Below the pieces are notes generated by a model. It made no database searches. It was not told where the DNA came from and was given only the letters and a program-made list of their open reading frames with translations. From Lantana camara (Eukaryota; Streptophyta; Magnoliopsida; Lamiales; Verbenaceae): 64,000 bases of DNA. Where the stretch lies: NCBI GenBank assembly GCA_037501455.1, contig CM074856.1, positions 99,665,001 through 99,729,000 of the forward strand, in the 5' to 3' direction. The position numbers and the translations under genes are program-made. Shown here in pieces: positions 24,233-35,658 of this stretch. Positions within the stretch are counted from its first letter, which is position 1; each line of letters starts with the position of its first letter.

Positions 24233-24555
24233 TGTCCGCGAGTCGTGGGATAGCTAGTGGAGCTTACTAGTTCTTAGTTACCTAATTGATCATTTTAAAT
24301 GATCAATATTTCATGGTCAATTTTAGCAAGGGCGATGTCCGCGAGTCGTGGGTCGTTCGAACTAAGTTTTGATCATGATCTTATGATTGATGGGTCTAGC
24401 TTAAACGCCTAAGTAAATATGGATGTCGCACGAGTCGTGGGTCCATATTGAAAGATAGATGATGCAAAAACCAATTACTAAGAGTTCTAAAGGTGTTAGA
24501 ATTGGTAAGTTGTACCTACCTAGGGTTCTTACTTAGAATGTCCGCGAGTCGTGGG
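24233..24555 (+). repeat. Four spaced copies of TGTCCGCGAGTCGTGGG
   Basis: Copies start at 24233, 24336, 24424 (TGTCGCACGAGTCGTGGG) and 24539. The sequences between them are unrelated. They lie in the leader just upstream of gag and keep their CpGs. Confidence 0.9.
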
Positions 24556-24761
24556 TTCGAGGTAGAATGCCTAGGATCTTAGTACCCATTGGGAAACGTG
24601 TTCCTCTTAGATCTTTGGGAATTATAGATCTTTGAAAAACAGTGGGAGCTACATTAGATTAAAGACCTTATCTTTTGTATATCATTATAATTCAGCATGC
24701 TCACTAGTTCTGTGTTTTACCATTTAGGTCGTAGATTCTGTGATTCTCTACGTGTTTTGAA

Positions 24762-25917
24762 ATGGCAACCAAAAACCCTCTTGTATCGATCCTCGAGTCA
24801 AACAAGTTGACTGGTCCCAACTATTCTGATTGGCTGAGGAATCTAAAAATCATTTTAGATTCTGAGAAGAGAACTTATGTTCTCTTCGAAGGGGAGCCTA
24901 GTCCCGAAGGGGAGGCTCCCACTCGGGCCTAGCGGGACGCGATTCAGAAGTGGAAGGATGATAATCTCCAAGCCCGTTGCCTTATGTTGGCTAACATGTC
25001 TCCGGACTTGCAAAGGCAACATAGAGCAACTTTACCACCCTCATGAACGTGTTACAAGGTATAACACTTCAAAGGAATTGTTCCACTTGAGAATGAGGGA
25101 AGGTTCAAGTGTCCATGAATATGGACTCAAGTTTCTTGCCCTTACTGGGAAACTTGCCTCCATGGACATGCCACTGAAAGATGAGCTTTCAGCGGATTTG
25201 TTGCTAGCTTCGCTCCCACCATCATTCAACCCATTTGTCCTTAACTTCAATATGAATCATGCTGGTGCTACTGTAGCTGAGCTGATTAGTCAGCTTGTGA
25301 CTGCTGAAAGCACGATCAAGAAAGACAATAAGGTTTTGATGGTGAATGCACCATCTTCCTCTTCTGGGCCTTCTAAAGGTAAGGGCAAGAAAGCCCAAAA
25401 GAAGAAGAAGAAACCCCTTAGGCCCACTGGTGGCGTTTCGAAGGGGAAGGCCCAAAAGAAGAAGCGTGATCAGAAAGAGGATGTTTGCTTCCATTGTGGC
25501 AAAGCGGGACATTGGAGGAGAAACTGCCCAGAGTACAAGGCTACTCTAAAGAAAGGTATCTTTCTCGTTGAAATAAATCTTTCTATTAATTCTAGTTCTT
25601 GGGTACTTGATACCGGTTGTGGAACTCATATCTGTAATGATGTACAGATGCTAAGTGAAGTCCAACAACTAAAAGAAGGAGAATGTGTCTTGAAGATCGG
25701 TGATGGCTCAAACGTTGAAGCTCGAGCTTTAGGCACAATTAGATTAGATTTAGGTAGTTTTGAGTTAGTCTTGAATAAAGTCCTTTATGTACCGAGCATT
25801 ATTCGTAATATAATTTCAGTTCCAATATTAGATTGTGAAGGTTATGAAACTTATATTAAGAATGGTAAATACTTTATCAAACGGAACAACTTCCGTTCAC
25901 ATCGGTACTCTAAGTAA
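24762..25917 (+). pseudogene. gag-pol: Copia-1 gag and protease part of gag-pol
   Basis: The ATG at 24762 opens MATKNPLVSILESNKLTG, with the copia Gag signature GPNYSDWLRNLK. An in-frame TAG lies at 24930-24932. Near 25020-25060 the frame changes, apparently with a deletion, since the usual segment before RYNTSKELF is missing. The second frame runs to 25917 with KELFHLRMREGSSVHEYG, a Lys-rich stretch, the zinc knuckle CFHCGKAGHWRRNC (about 25486-25530), and the aspartic protease motif LDTGCGTHIC (about 25607). Gag packages the RNA and the protease cleaves the polyprotein. The gene is dead as it stands. Confidence 0.9.
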
Positions 25918-28647
25918 TGGACTTTGTCTAACTCAGAATATCAATATTATGAATATACAACGAGAAACAAAGCGTAAGAGGAATGACAAAGTTTCAGCTC
26001 CCTTATGGCACGCTAGATTAGGACACATTTCCAAGAACAGAATTAGCAAGATAAACGCTTTAGGATCATTCTCTGAAAATGATCTTAAGGAGTTAACTTC
26101 TTGCGAATCCTGTCTCAAAGGAAAAATGTCCAAATTCCCTTTTAAAGGAACTGTGGAACGTGCCACTAAGGTTTTGGATTTGATCCATACTGATGTTTGT
26201 GGACCGCTTAGTGTAAGCACTAGAAACAATCATCAGTATTTCATAACCTTTACCGATGACTTTAGTCGATATGGTTATGTATACTTAATGAAGTATAAAT
26301 CTGAAGCTTTTGAGAAATTCTTAGAATTTCAAAAGGAGGTTGACAACCAAACTGGTCACAAGATCAAAGTACTTCGATCTGATCGAGGAGACGAATATCT
26401 TAGTGAAGAATTCCTTAATCATCTCAAAGATAATGGGATTATCTCTCAGTAGACTCCTCCGGGAACTCCTCAGCTTAATGGAGTTTCTGAGAGAAGGAAT
26501 CGAACCCTACTTGATATGGTTCGTTCTATGATGAGTTTCACTGACTTACCATCTTCTTTCTGGGGTTATGCCCTAGAAAGTGCAGCAAAGATTCTGAATC
26601 TAGTTCCCTCTAAGTCAGTCCCTAAAACGCCCTATGAAATGTGGCATGGTAAAATCCCTAGCTATTCTTACTTAAGAATTTGGGGTTGTCCTACTTACGT
26701 GAAGAGGACAGTGGGAGATAAGTTAGAATCTCGTTCTAACTTATGCTACTTTGTAGGTTATCTTAAGGAATCCATAGGATATTACTTCTATGATCAATCT
26801 GAGCAAAAGGTGTTTTTTTTTTCCAGAAATGCCACTTTTCTTGAGGAACCGTTCCTTGAAGAAAAGAAAGGCAAGATCATAGAATTAGAAGAAGTACAAA
26901 GTGATCCCACACCACCCACTGAAGAGACGTACCCTTCTGATCAACCACAACCAATCACGAATTTCGATACACATGAAAATCCTCCTCTGAGGCGTTCTGA
27001 ACGCACTCCTAGACAGCCGGAGAGATGGTATGGATTCTTCCATGAAATCTCTCAAAAGGATAATGATCCTTTAACATATGAGGAGGCACTTTCAGATTCT
27101 GACTCTGAACAGTGGATAGAAGCCATGAAATCCGAAATGGACTCCATGAACTCCAACCAAGTTTGGACCTTGGTAGATTTGCCTGATGGGGTCAAACCCA
27201 TAGGTTGCAAATGGATCTTTAAAAGAAACCTTGGAGTTGATGGAAGCATTGCAGCCTACAAAGCAAGACTGATTGCAAAAGGATTCACTCAAAGACCCGG
27301 AGTAGACTTTGATGAAACTTTTTCGCCAGTTGCAATGCAAAAGTCTATTCGGATCATGCTTACCATTGCTGCATATTATGACTATGAGATATGGCAAATG
27401 GATGTGAAAACTGCCTTTCTCAATGGTGACATTGACAAAGACATTTATGTGGAGCAACCCATAGGTTTCACATTCAGTGGGAGTGAGCAAAAGGTTTGCA
27501 AACTCCAAAGATCAATCTATGGATTGAAACAGGCTTCTAGGAATTGGAACATTCGATTTGATGAATCAGTCAAAGCGTTTGGCTTCATTCAAATTTTGAA
27601 TGAGTCTTGTGTGTATAGAAAGGAATTGGAGACCTCAGTGCAATTCTTAGTACTTTATGTTGATGACATCCTTCTTATTGGGAATTCGAAGGATGACATG
27701 AAAGTAACTAAGTTATGGTTATCGAACCAATTCAAGATGAAGGATCTTGGTGATTCGTCCTATATCCTTGGAATTAAAATCTATAGAGATAGATCTAGAA
27801 GGTTAATAGGACTATCACAGTCGATGTACATTGACAAAGTATTGAAGAGATTCAATATGGAGTCAGCAAAGGTTAAGAACCTTCCTATGAGTGTAGGAAC
27901 ATGTCTTTCAAAGAAGATGTGTCCTAAGACCAACCTTGAAAAGGAAAGAATGACTCATACACCTTATGCATCAGCAATAGGTAGCATAATGTATGCAATG
28001 TTATGTACTCGATCGGATGTGGCTTATGCACTTAGTGTAACAAGTCGTTTCCAATCTGACCTTGGAGATGGTCACTGGGCTGCCGTGAAGAATATTCTTA
28101 AGTACTTGAAAAGTACTAAAGATTTATTCTTAGTTTACGGAGGTCAGAAAGATCTTAATGTCGAAGGATACTGCGATGCAAGCTTTGCATCTGACTTAGA
28201 TGATTTTAAGTCAATGTCAGGATACATTTTCTGCCTAAACGGCGGAGCAGTGAGTTGGAAGAATTCCAAGCAAACAACCACAGCAGATTCGACCGCTGAG
28301 GCCGAATACTTAGTTGCAAATGATGCAGCTAAGGAAGGTGTTTGGATTAGAAACTTCATTCAAGAATTGAATGTTGTTCCTAGCATGAAAGACCCCCCAT
28401 TTCTGTGTTTTGTGACAACACTGGGGCGGTTGCTCAAGCAAGAGAACCAAGATCTCACCAACGGACGAAGCACATTATGAGGAAGTATCACCTAATTCGT
28501 GATATTATCAAAAGAGGAGATGTGCAAATTGAGAGGGTCACATCAGCAGAGAACGTGGCAGATCCACTTACTAAACCCCTTAGTCGAGAAGCTTTCCAAG
28601 GTCATCTTCAGAAGATGGGACTTAGAGTAGCTTTAGAATGGCTTTGA
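25885..28647 (+). pseudogene. gag-pol: Copia-1 integrase, reverse transcriptase and RNase H
   Basis: A frame change near 25885 follows the protease. Then come the GAG-pre-integrase motif WHARLGHISKNRI, HH-CC zinc residues (CESCLKGK), and integrase D,D,E sites beginning HTDVCGPL and FTDDFSRYGYVYLM. An in-frame TAG at 26450-26452 splits integrase. The next 650 codons carry the IN C-terminal part, RT (CKWIFKRN, QMDVKTAFLNG, YVDD at 27656-27667) and RNase H (YCDASFASD, AEAEY). A frame break in a C run near 28398 precedes the last segment (FCDNTGAVAQAREP ... DPLTKPLS), ending with TGA at 28645-28647. Catalytic residues of RT and RNase H are intact, so decay is moderate. Confidence 0.93.
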
Positions 28648-28663
28648 CGGGCAAGTGGGATAT

Positions 28664-30500
28664 TGTTAGGAATAGTACCCTAGAAAGCCGATTGTATATC
28701 CGCTTTGTGCTTTTCCTTATTGTAATCGCAGACAATCTTGGAATGAAATAACGAATTGAGGCAACACTTCTTTATATGCTCTTGTTTGGTATGCGTTTAC
28801 TTTATCTGTGCATGTATAAGAACTCCCCTACTCCTGATTACTTTAGGACTCTGCCATTTAGGTGAAATGGTTCATGAAATGAGCCCTATATCACATAAGT
28901 CATGATTAGTAAAATGCTCCAAGCCGATGAGTCCTACATGAGGGTGCTTACTTTAATAAGTAAGTTCACTGAGGTGCCCCGTGTGAGAACATTCCTAAAT
29001 GGGAAAGGAAGTTTCTATTTCAGGAAATGGAAACTTCCAGATTAGGAAATATCTCACGAGTCAATGATGTGATTAACTGATCCTTAAGACTTGAGGTTCC
29101 ATATCACTTTATGAGTTAACTCTGTAGTCTTAGGTATAAGCTTTAAAGGGTGTCGCCTTAGACAACTGATTCAAGGCTTATGCTGGGGCTGCACAAGTGA
29201 TTCATGAAAGTGAATGAGAATCAAGAAAGGACCTACACTTGCATTTGCAAGGTGGTCTCTTATTGTGTAAGTCATTCATATGCCATATGGAGTCCTTGGC
29301 CAAGGCAGTAGATCAAGACATCAAGAAAAGGGTTTCTTGGATTGAGATCAAATGGATATGAAATGCACTTAGCTTTAAGACCGGATTATTAGGGTTCTGA
29401 TTATTCCCTTGCCCTAGATCTTGGTTGAGAGATAGTAAGTAGGAGGATTGTATCTCACATAAATCAATGACTTAAAGGTTCTGTCGAATCCGAACATTCC
29501 AATTCAGCTAGGGGTTAAACACCTGTTGCTAGACTGTGGTCGTTTAATCTGTGGACTGATTAATTAATTAGTGAATTAATTCATTAGGGTCACTGCTAAT
29601 TGAATTGAGAACCTAGAGGGTCACACACAACAACTTGGTTACATGAGTTGAGGCTTGAAAATGATTAAACGAGTTAATCGGGCTAAGAGGGTTCCACACG
29701 TGTGAAACCACACGTGTGGGTCACGTGAGTGACACGTGTCCTTGTGACACGTGTCCCACACGTGTATAAATATATATTGTATATATATGTTAAATAATTA
29801 AATGTGTTAATTATTTAATAGACTTTGGTTTAATCTTGGATTAAAAGGAAAGTCTAATTTTGGAGAAAAATAATCTAGTTAATTAATTATGAATTAATTA
29901 ATTAGATAAAATAAGTTATTTATTTTAAATAAATAAAGTATAAAATTATCCAAAAATAGTTTGGATATTTTAGCTCTCTTGAAAGTTGATTTGAATTAGA
30001 ATTCAAAGTCAAAGTCAAAATTACTTGATGATCAAGTAATAGGAGAGAGGGACCAAATCCTTAGTCCATAAGGACTAGGTTCGGCCGCCCCTTCCCTTTC
30101 ATATATATATAGGGGAGCTCATGCTCCCCTTAGAGAGTTAATTGGCAATTCTTTTGGTTCATGTGTTGAACACCTTCCTTTCTCCAAGATCAAATAAAAC
30201 CTAGATTAAGCCTAAACACTAACTAGAGAACTAGCATCCTTACTAGTTAGATTGTGATCAAGTTGGTGGACTATCTCTAGAGAGCTTCAAGTTAGAAGTT
30301 TGAAGATTCGAGCTTTACCAAGGAGAGGGGATCAAGCCGCGAGAAGAGCGTTCTTGGGTGGCTTGAAACGCTTCAAGAAAGAATAAAAGAAAAGTAAGTT
30401 TTCTATCTCTACGAATTTGGTTACACGATTGTGAGTCCAAGGTCCTTTTGTTGGGAAAATTTTTTAAATTCCGCTGCTTTCTGATTCCTGTTTTCCAACA
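28664..30500 (+). repeat. Copia-1 3' LTR
   Basis: Preceded by the PPT-like GCAAGTGGGATAT. It differs from the 5' LTR by the 115-bp loss near 28937, an extra GTCACGTGAGTGACACG-type stretch near 29719, and many substitutions (on the order of 1-2% by eye), so this insertion is older than LARD1 and TR-GAG2. Confidence 0.95.
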
Positions 30501-30830
30501 GATATGAGCACATGGGATAAAGCTACGGAGAAAGCTTTAAAGTTCGAAATCAAACAAGAGGCAACGAAGAAGAGAATTCGTGATTAAGAGATGAGTTAGG
30601 GTTTTGCTCAACCTACAAGTAGAGGAAAAATCCCAACATCCCGGTACTCAAATTAAAAAGAAGATTCGTGGAAAGAAGCATAAGACCGGGAATCCTTCAA
30701 ATATTAAGAAAAGGTCCTCAATCGTGCGCTTATTGTGGGGGAACTAACCATGCATACAACATGTGTTGGGATAGGCTGAAGAAGTTCTATGCGTGTAGAT
30801 CAAAGGAACATATGGTTTCCGACTAAGATG
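30501..30830 (+). pseudogene. gag: Element C gag, 3' part
   Basis: Resumes at the duplicated GATAT in the reading frame left at 20555, for about 28 codons (STWDKATEKALKFEIKQEA), then hits stops near 30586. A zinc knuckle CAYCGGTNHAYNMC is encoded at 30725-30766. A second, degenerate one follows (FYACRSKEHMVSD, first and last Cys lost). Two knuckles in tandem match the TR-GAG2 layout. Confidence 0.8.
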
Positions 30831-32506
30831 AATTAAAGGCTAACAAAAAATGGATGCTTGAACAAAGGCTTCAATTTGGAAACCAACATGGATCTGAGGA
30901 TGGAGGTATTTGCATTCATGGCACGTGCATTCACGACATCTTTAAAATTTATGTAATTCTTTACCTATCGTGTTATAATTGCTATTTCTAACATTCTTGT
31001 GCCTTGAGTGGAAATTATGTGATGCATAGCATCGACATTATAACCCAACATGCATATTCAATGTGTACTTGACAGAATTTCACTTCTTTCGACCTTCAAG
31101 TTTTGAATGCAATGAAGTTGGAAGAAATAGTTAGAGTAAAGGTCGAATTTGAGATTCCCCTTTTGGGATCGGGTTGAAGATTGTAGGATGTTACGAAGAT
31201 AGTGCTTCAAAAAAAAAATTGGTTTGGAAAGCCAAAATGAGGTTGGAGATTAGGAGAACAGAGTACACCTTGAAGGAAGGTCAAGTTTGAAGGAGGATTA
31301 TTCTACCCTGACATAAGGCGTGATTCATTGAGAATCCGGGTGCAGGGAGTAACAGAGATACCGGAGCTAATCCGTGATAAAAATTAGGGGGAAGAACTAT
31401 TGAGGAGTCCCTCTAACGACGTAGTCTAAATAAACTCAATAAAGATTAGAACGAGGGTTTAACTTGGGACTCGGAGATAAAATTTGATCAATCAAGATTC
31501 CGAGAGCATGGTGATTACCTTCCTATTTAACCATGCCTTTGGAAAAGAGAATTGAAGAAGATTGCTAGGAGGCCTTGTTTGGGTTTCCGGGACTCCAGAA
31601 TTTCAAAGAAGAAGGGTGCCAACCGTGGGGAAATAGTTCCAAACCCGAAGGAACATTTGCACGGGATAATTATGATTATGGAGCGAGGTAAATTCTCAAA
31701 ATTCCTACGAGATGAGCGAAAGAATTAGGACTATGAGAGTGAAGATGAGGTATCCGACTCATAAATCATATGAAGAATTATAATGAGTAACCAAAGTCCG
31801 ACAATTTCAAGTTTTACGGGAATATGTTCAAGACTAAGAGATCACTTGAGAAGTTATGGGCGGAATTCAAGGGATTTTTGAAGATAGGCAACAACTATGA
31901 ATGAAGACCTGGATGATGTTGTCGTACAAGGTGCATTGGGAATTTCGAGACATGTTTGTGGGCTAAGAGACCTCAACTTTGATCACATCATCATAAAATC
32001 AGATTTCCCACTTCGGTGAACGGTACACTAAAACATACATGTCACGTGCATCATGTATCTTTGGTTTTGTTTTGTGTTTTGAGTGTTCGAGAGTGTTGCT
32101 TCGGTAAGATGAGGGTCGAGCATTGTTACAATTCAACAAGCCTCTTTGAAGAGTCGGTGATGTAAGAAGAGGGTTTGGATGTTAGACACTTCGGACCTCG
32201 GATCGTGGACGAAGAGGAGATTCGGTTTGAGCTTGGTTATGTAAGTGGCGTGAGTTGTAGCTATGCCCTTCGAGAGAACACCGAGCTCGGAAATTGACTC
32301 AAATGAACTCAAACAGTGAGAGTTGAATCTATTTTAGACCCTCTTTATCGTGCGAGTCGATCGAGCAATTCAAATGACCGAGTCAATTTGAAGATTCAAA
32401 CCCCTTGTGCTTGAAGACCTTTCTCGAGCTAACCCTTGTCGAGACGTCATGAACCTCGAACTTGGGTGAATACTGGAAGTTGTTCGAGCTTGAAACTCGA
32501 GCAGGC
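30831..32506 (+). other. Post-gag non-coding segment of element C
   Basis: No frame encodes protease, integrase, RT or RNase H. Short patches match LARD1 and TR-GAG2, for example GGTGAACGGTACA near 32017 and GATGAGGGTCGAGC near 32108, so the segment is an ancestral part of these elements and not a random deletion scar. Confidence 0.75.
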
Positions 32507-32550
32507 GAACCTGGGGACCAGGTTCTCTTAAGGGGGGAGGGGGGGAAGAT
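32507..32550 (+). other. Pre-PPT hairpin and polypurine tract (element C)
   Basis: GAACCTGG-GGA-CCAGGTTC (32507-32525), an 8-bp stem, then AAGGGGGGAGGGGGGGAAG (32530-32548). The stem differs from those of LARD1 and TR-GAG2 by paired changes. Confidence 0.85.
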
Positions 32551-33526
32551 TGTGACACCCCGTCTTCTCGGCAATCCAGGTACGACGTTACGGGAGAGTT
32601 GTATTCCATAATTTTATGACTTATGTGTTATTAGCATGTTTTATGTGTTTGTATTTTATTTAATTAAGTGCACATTAGAATTTAATAAAATGTATTTGGA
32701 CTCAATCGTCCAATATTTGCAAATTAGGGACCTAATTCTAATTAGGGTGTTTTAGCCTCGTGGCTAACTTGAGTTCGGGAATTCGAATTCGAATTTCGAC
32801 CTTGTCATTGAGTTCGTTTCGATGATTCGGATTCGATGAAATTAACCTTATAATTTTCTAAAGTCGTTTGATACCCCTACCGTTTTAAAATTCGATCCGA
32901 GTGGACCGGATCCTTTTTGACCCAACCCGTTTCAGCCCTTTATGGCTGAAAATATCTTCCCTTCTCCCTCATTTTTGGATCGATCAAACAAGGCAAGAAA
33001 CGAGAAGAAGAAAGCCTCCCCCTTGGCCTCAAAGCTTCGACTCAAGCTTATGCCCCATCTGACAATCTGATCGAAGAACCACGGTAAGATTTACGATCCT
33101 CTCATTACGTGTTTCGATTCTACCCGATTAAATCTTGAATTCCTTGCTTGATTATATGAACTTGGAGAAGATGATGAATAGTGACTTTATATGAAAATTT
33201 GATCTCACACTTTTGTTCTTGATTCTTTTGCTCCAATCTTGATATTTGTTATTCTTGTGAGTTAATATGATGCGTAATTATTCATTTGAAGTTTTTGGTT
33301 GAAGCATGAGTGTTTGGCTATTGTTGGAGCTTCAAAGCTTGAAAATGGAAACTTGATGTATACTTGATTTCTTGCCTTGAGTTTGAGATATGTTATAGAG
33401 CATGCACACATCAATATATGTCTTGATTTTGAGGTGCATTGGTTGGGTTTGGAGATGGTTTTGGTGTTTTTTGGTTCCTTCCTCGTTTAGCCCCTCTTTC
33501 TGCTTCTTTTTCACACCCAGAGTGAC

Positions 33527-33646
33527 TACCCGGGCGGGTAGTTTTTGCACTAGAAAGTACCCGGGCGGGTACTTTAGTGCAGAAACTTTTCTGCACTGCT
33601 CTCCCTGACCGGGTAAATTCCTTCCTTGTTTTTCCCCAGCCGGGTA
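33527..33646 (+). repeat. Paired-palindrome array, C 3' LTR (2 pairs)
   Basis: TACCCGGGCGGGTA at 33527 and 33558, TCCCTGACCGGGTA at 33602, TCCCCAGCCGGGTA at 33633. Spacing is 31 bp in both pairs; pair starts are 75 bp apart. Confidence 0.92.
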
Positions 33647-35658
33647 CCCCCTCATATGACCTCCGATTGGGCTGATTTTCGGATATGTTCAACCTTTTTG
33701 AGTCTAAAACAGTCTCCAATTGGAATAAAGTCAACATTCGTTCTAGATTATGAGTTATAATCATTGTAATTCGGTGCCGCCACTTCACCGAGATTCTGCA
33801 TTCTTTCAACTTCAAACCTACGCCATTTTCGTCTAGCTTTGAACCATGGTTCAAGACACCTACCATTTTAAAGATCTATGTGTCTAGTTTCATTTCCAAG
33901 AAACAAAACTCAATTTCCATTCCTGAAACTCAAGATACTCCTGTTTTCGTACTGCTTGTCCGTTTCGAAAATCTGTCAGCTTTGGCCCAATTTCACTCGG
34001 AACCCTTTTTTGTGTTCTTATTCCGTTTTTCTCGTATCTTCCCACCTCTGAACTTATTCCTAACTTTTTTTAACATGTGTAAGTCTATGCATTTGCTCTT
34101 TTTATGCATTTTATGTTTCTTAAGTAATGTGAGTTGTTTGCTGGAATCGCTTATGCGCCTTGTTACGTTTTTTGATGCTTCATTACGCATTAATTGTGCA
34201 CATGAACATGCTTTAATGCATATTATGAATTTTTTAAGCTATGATATGTGTGTTTTTGCACGTCTTGTATGAATTTGATATGTGTATGAGCTTTTGACTA
34301 AGTATTTGCATCTCTTTCGTGACTAAGCATATGTCGTGCGTCTATGTGGTTCGTCCTCGAGTCTAAGTTTTGCATATTGTCTTCAGTTTGTCCAGGTGCA
34401 TCCGGGGTGGTGTTTCGTGATCCAAGTTGATTTCGGGGTGAATCATTTATCTCATTCTTGGCCACGTCGGTGTAAGGTGAGCGTTAGAATCTTTTCTTTT
34501 AGATAAGCGACCTATGGCCTTAATGTGATGTTTTCTCACCCCGCATGCGAATATATACTATATGTATATTAAATATGTGTCTTATCATATGTTATGAATC
34601 TTGTTAATTCGATTTTATATGAATTCTTCTGAAATTATACGTATGGGCATATATAAGCTTAAAATGGTTTTGCAACGAGGCTATGCTCCAAACCATGTGG
34701 TGTCAAGTGAATTATGGATCTCCTTTAGCATCTTATGAATTTGGAAAACACGGAGAGGTACATGTATAGCATATGCCGAGTTGCACGGTAAGGTATGTTT
34801 CTTATGGTATGTTTCTTAATTATGAATCGTATGATTCTAGGTTTCGCGAGTTAGGTATATTTCTTATGAGTCCTATGTTTCCTTACGAATCTTATGAATC
34901 CCTGGGCCCTGGAGGCATGGGTAAAGACGCCCGAGGCTGTGTTGGGCCGCCTGGCTAAGTCTGTACACGTGCTCCCTAAAGTACGTTGCGGGATCGCTAC
35001 CCCACGTATCAGTATCGAGTTGCACGATGTGGGCCCGTAACCCACGTGCAGACTTTCGGAGAAGGTGGATGGAATACGGGAATATGAGTCTTATGAATTT
35101 TATAAATTTTATGAATTTATGTTTTATTATGTTTCTGATGAATTCTTTTATTAAGAGGTAAAGTTGACCCTTACTCGCCAGGTAATTTAAGTTTGTTTTA
35201 TTATGTTGATTATGAAACGGGATAGGAGAGTTTGTTTTCAATATGAGATTTCTACGATAAACTATGAATCGATCTGAATATAAGAATCCTTATTAGTTTT
35301 AATTATGAATCTTCATGAGTTTCAATATGAATCCCTATGAGTTTTAATATGAATCCATATGCGTTCTTGAATCTATGAATCCTTACGAGTTTTCAAGCTT
35401 AAGAATATACGAATATATGAATAAATATGAGTACTTTTGGAAAATGGTTTTGGAATGTAAAACCCTATTCCCGGTTCATAGTCTTTTGTTTAATACGTGC
35501 TTTGCTCAATATGTAGATACGTGTTGGGTGTGCGTTATCCCCCCTCACTCAGTCGAGTTGTAGACTGACCCTTCTCTTTTCCCCCTCAGTTGCAGGTGCT
35601 AGGTTTGGGTTCGTGCTAGGCGGCGGTCTTCTTTTGAGTCGTTCGGGTCGAGTCTTTA

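Larger units (their letters stand above)
22521..24761 (+). other. Copia-1 untranslated leader
   Basis: A 2.2-kb leader between primer site and gag ATG. It holds a very GC-rich island (22795-23105), two TTGGAGCC phrases near 23490 and 23525, and four copies of a 17-bp motif before gag. No convincing coding sequence. Such long leaders normally carry packaging and dimerisation signals. Confidence 0.75.
20556..30500 (+). mobile_element. Copia-1: full-length Ty1/copia retrotransposon, inactive
   Basis: 9.95 kb, TSD GATAT (20551-20555 and 30501-30505), inserted in element C gag in the same orientation. It has LTRs of 1951 and 1837 bp, a tRNA-iMet primer site, a 2.2-kb leader and one gag-pol region with domain order Gag-PR-IN-RT-RNaseH, which defines copia. 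LTR start TGTTAGGAATAGTGCCCTAG and two TATA boxes recall the Angela/BARE group, but clade assignment needs a tree. Two nonsense codons and three frame breaks inactivate it. Confidence 0.95.
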
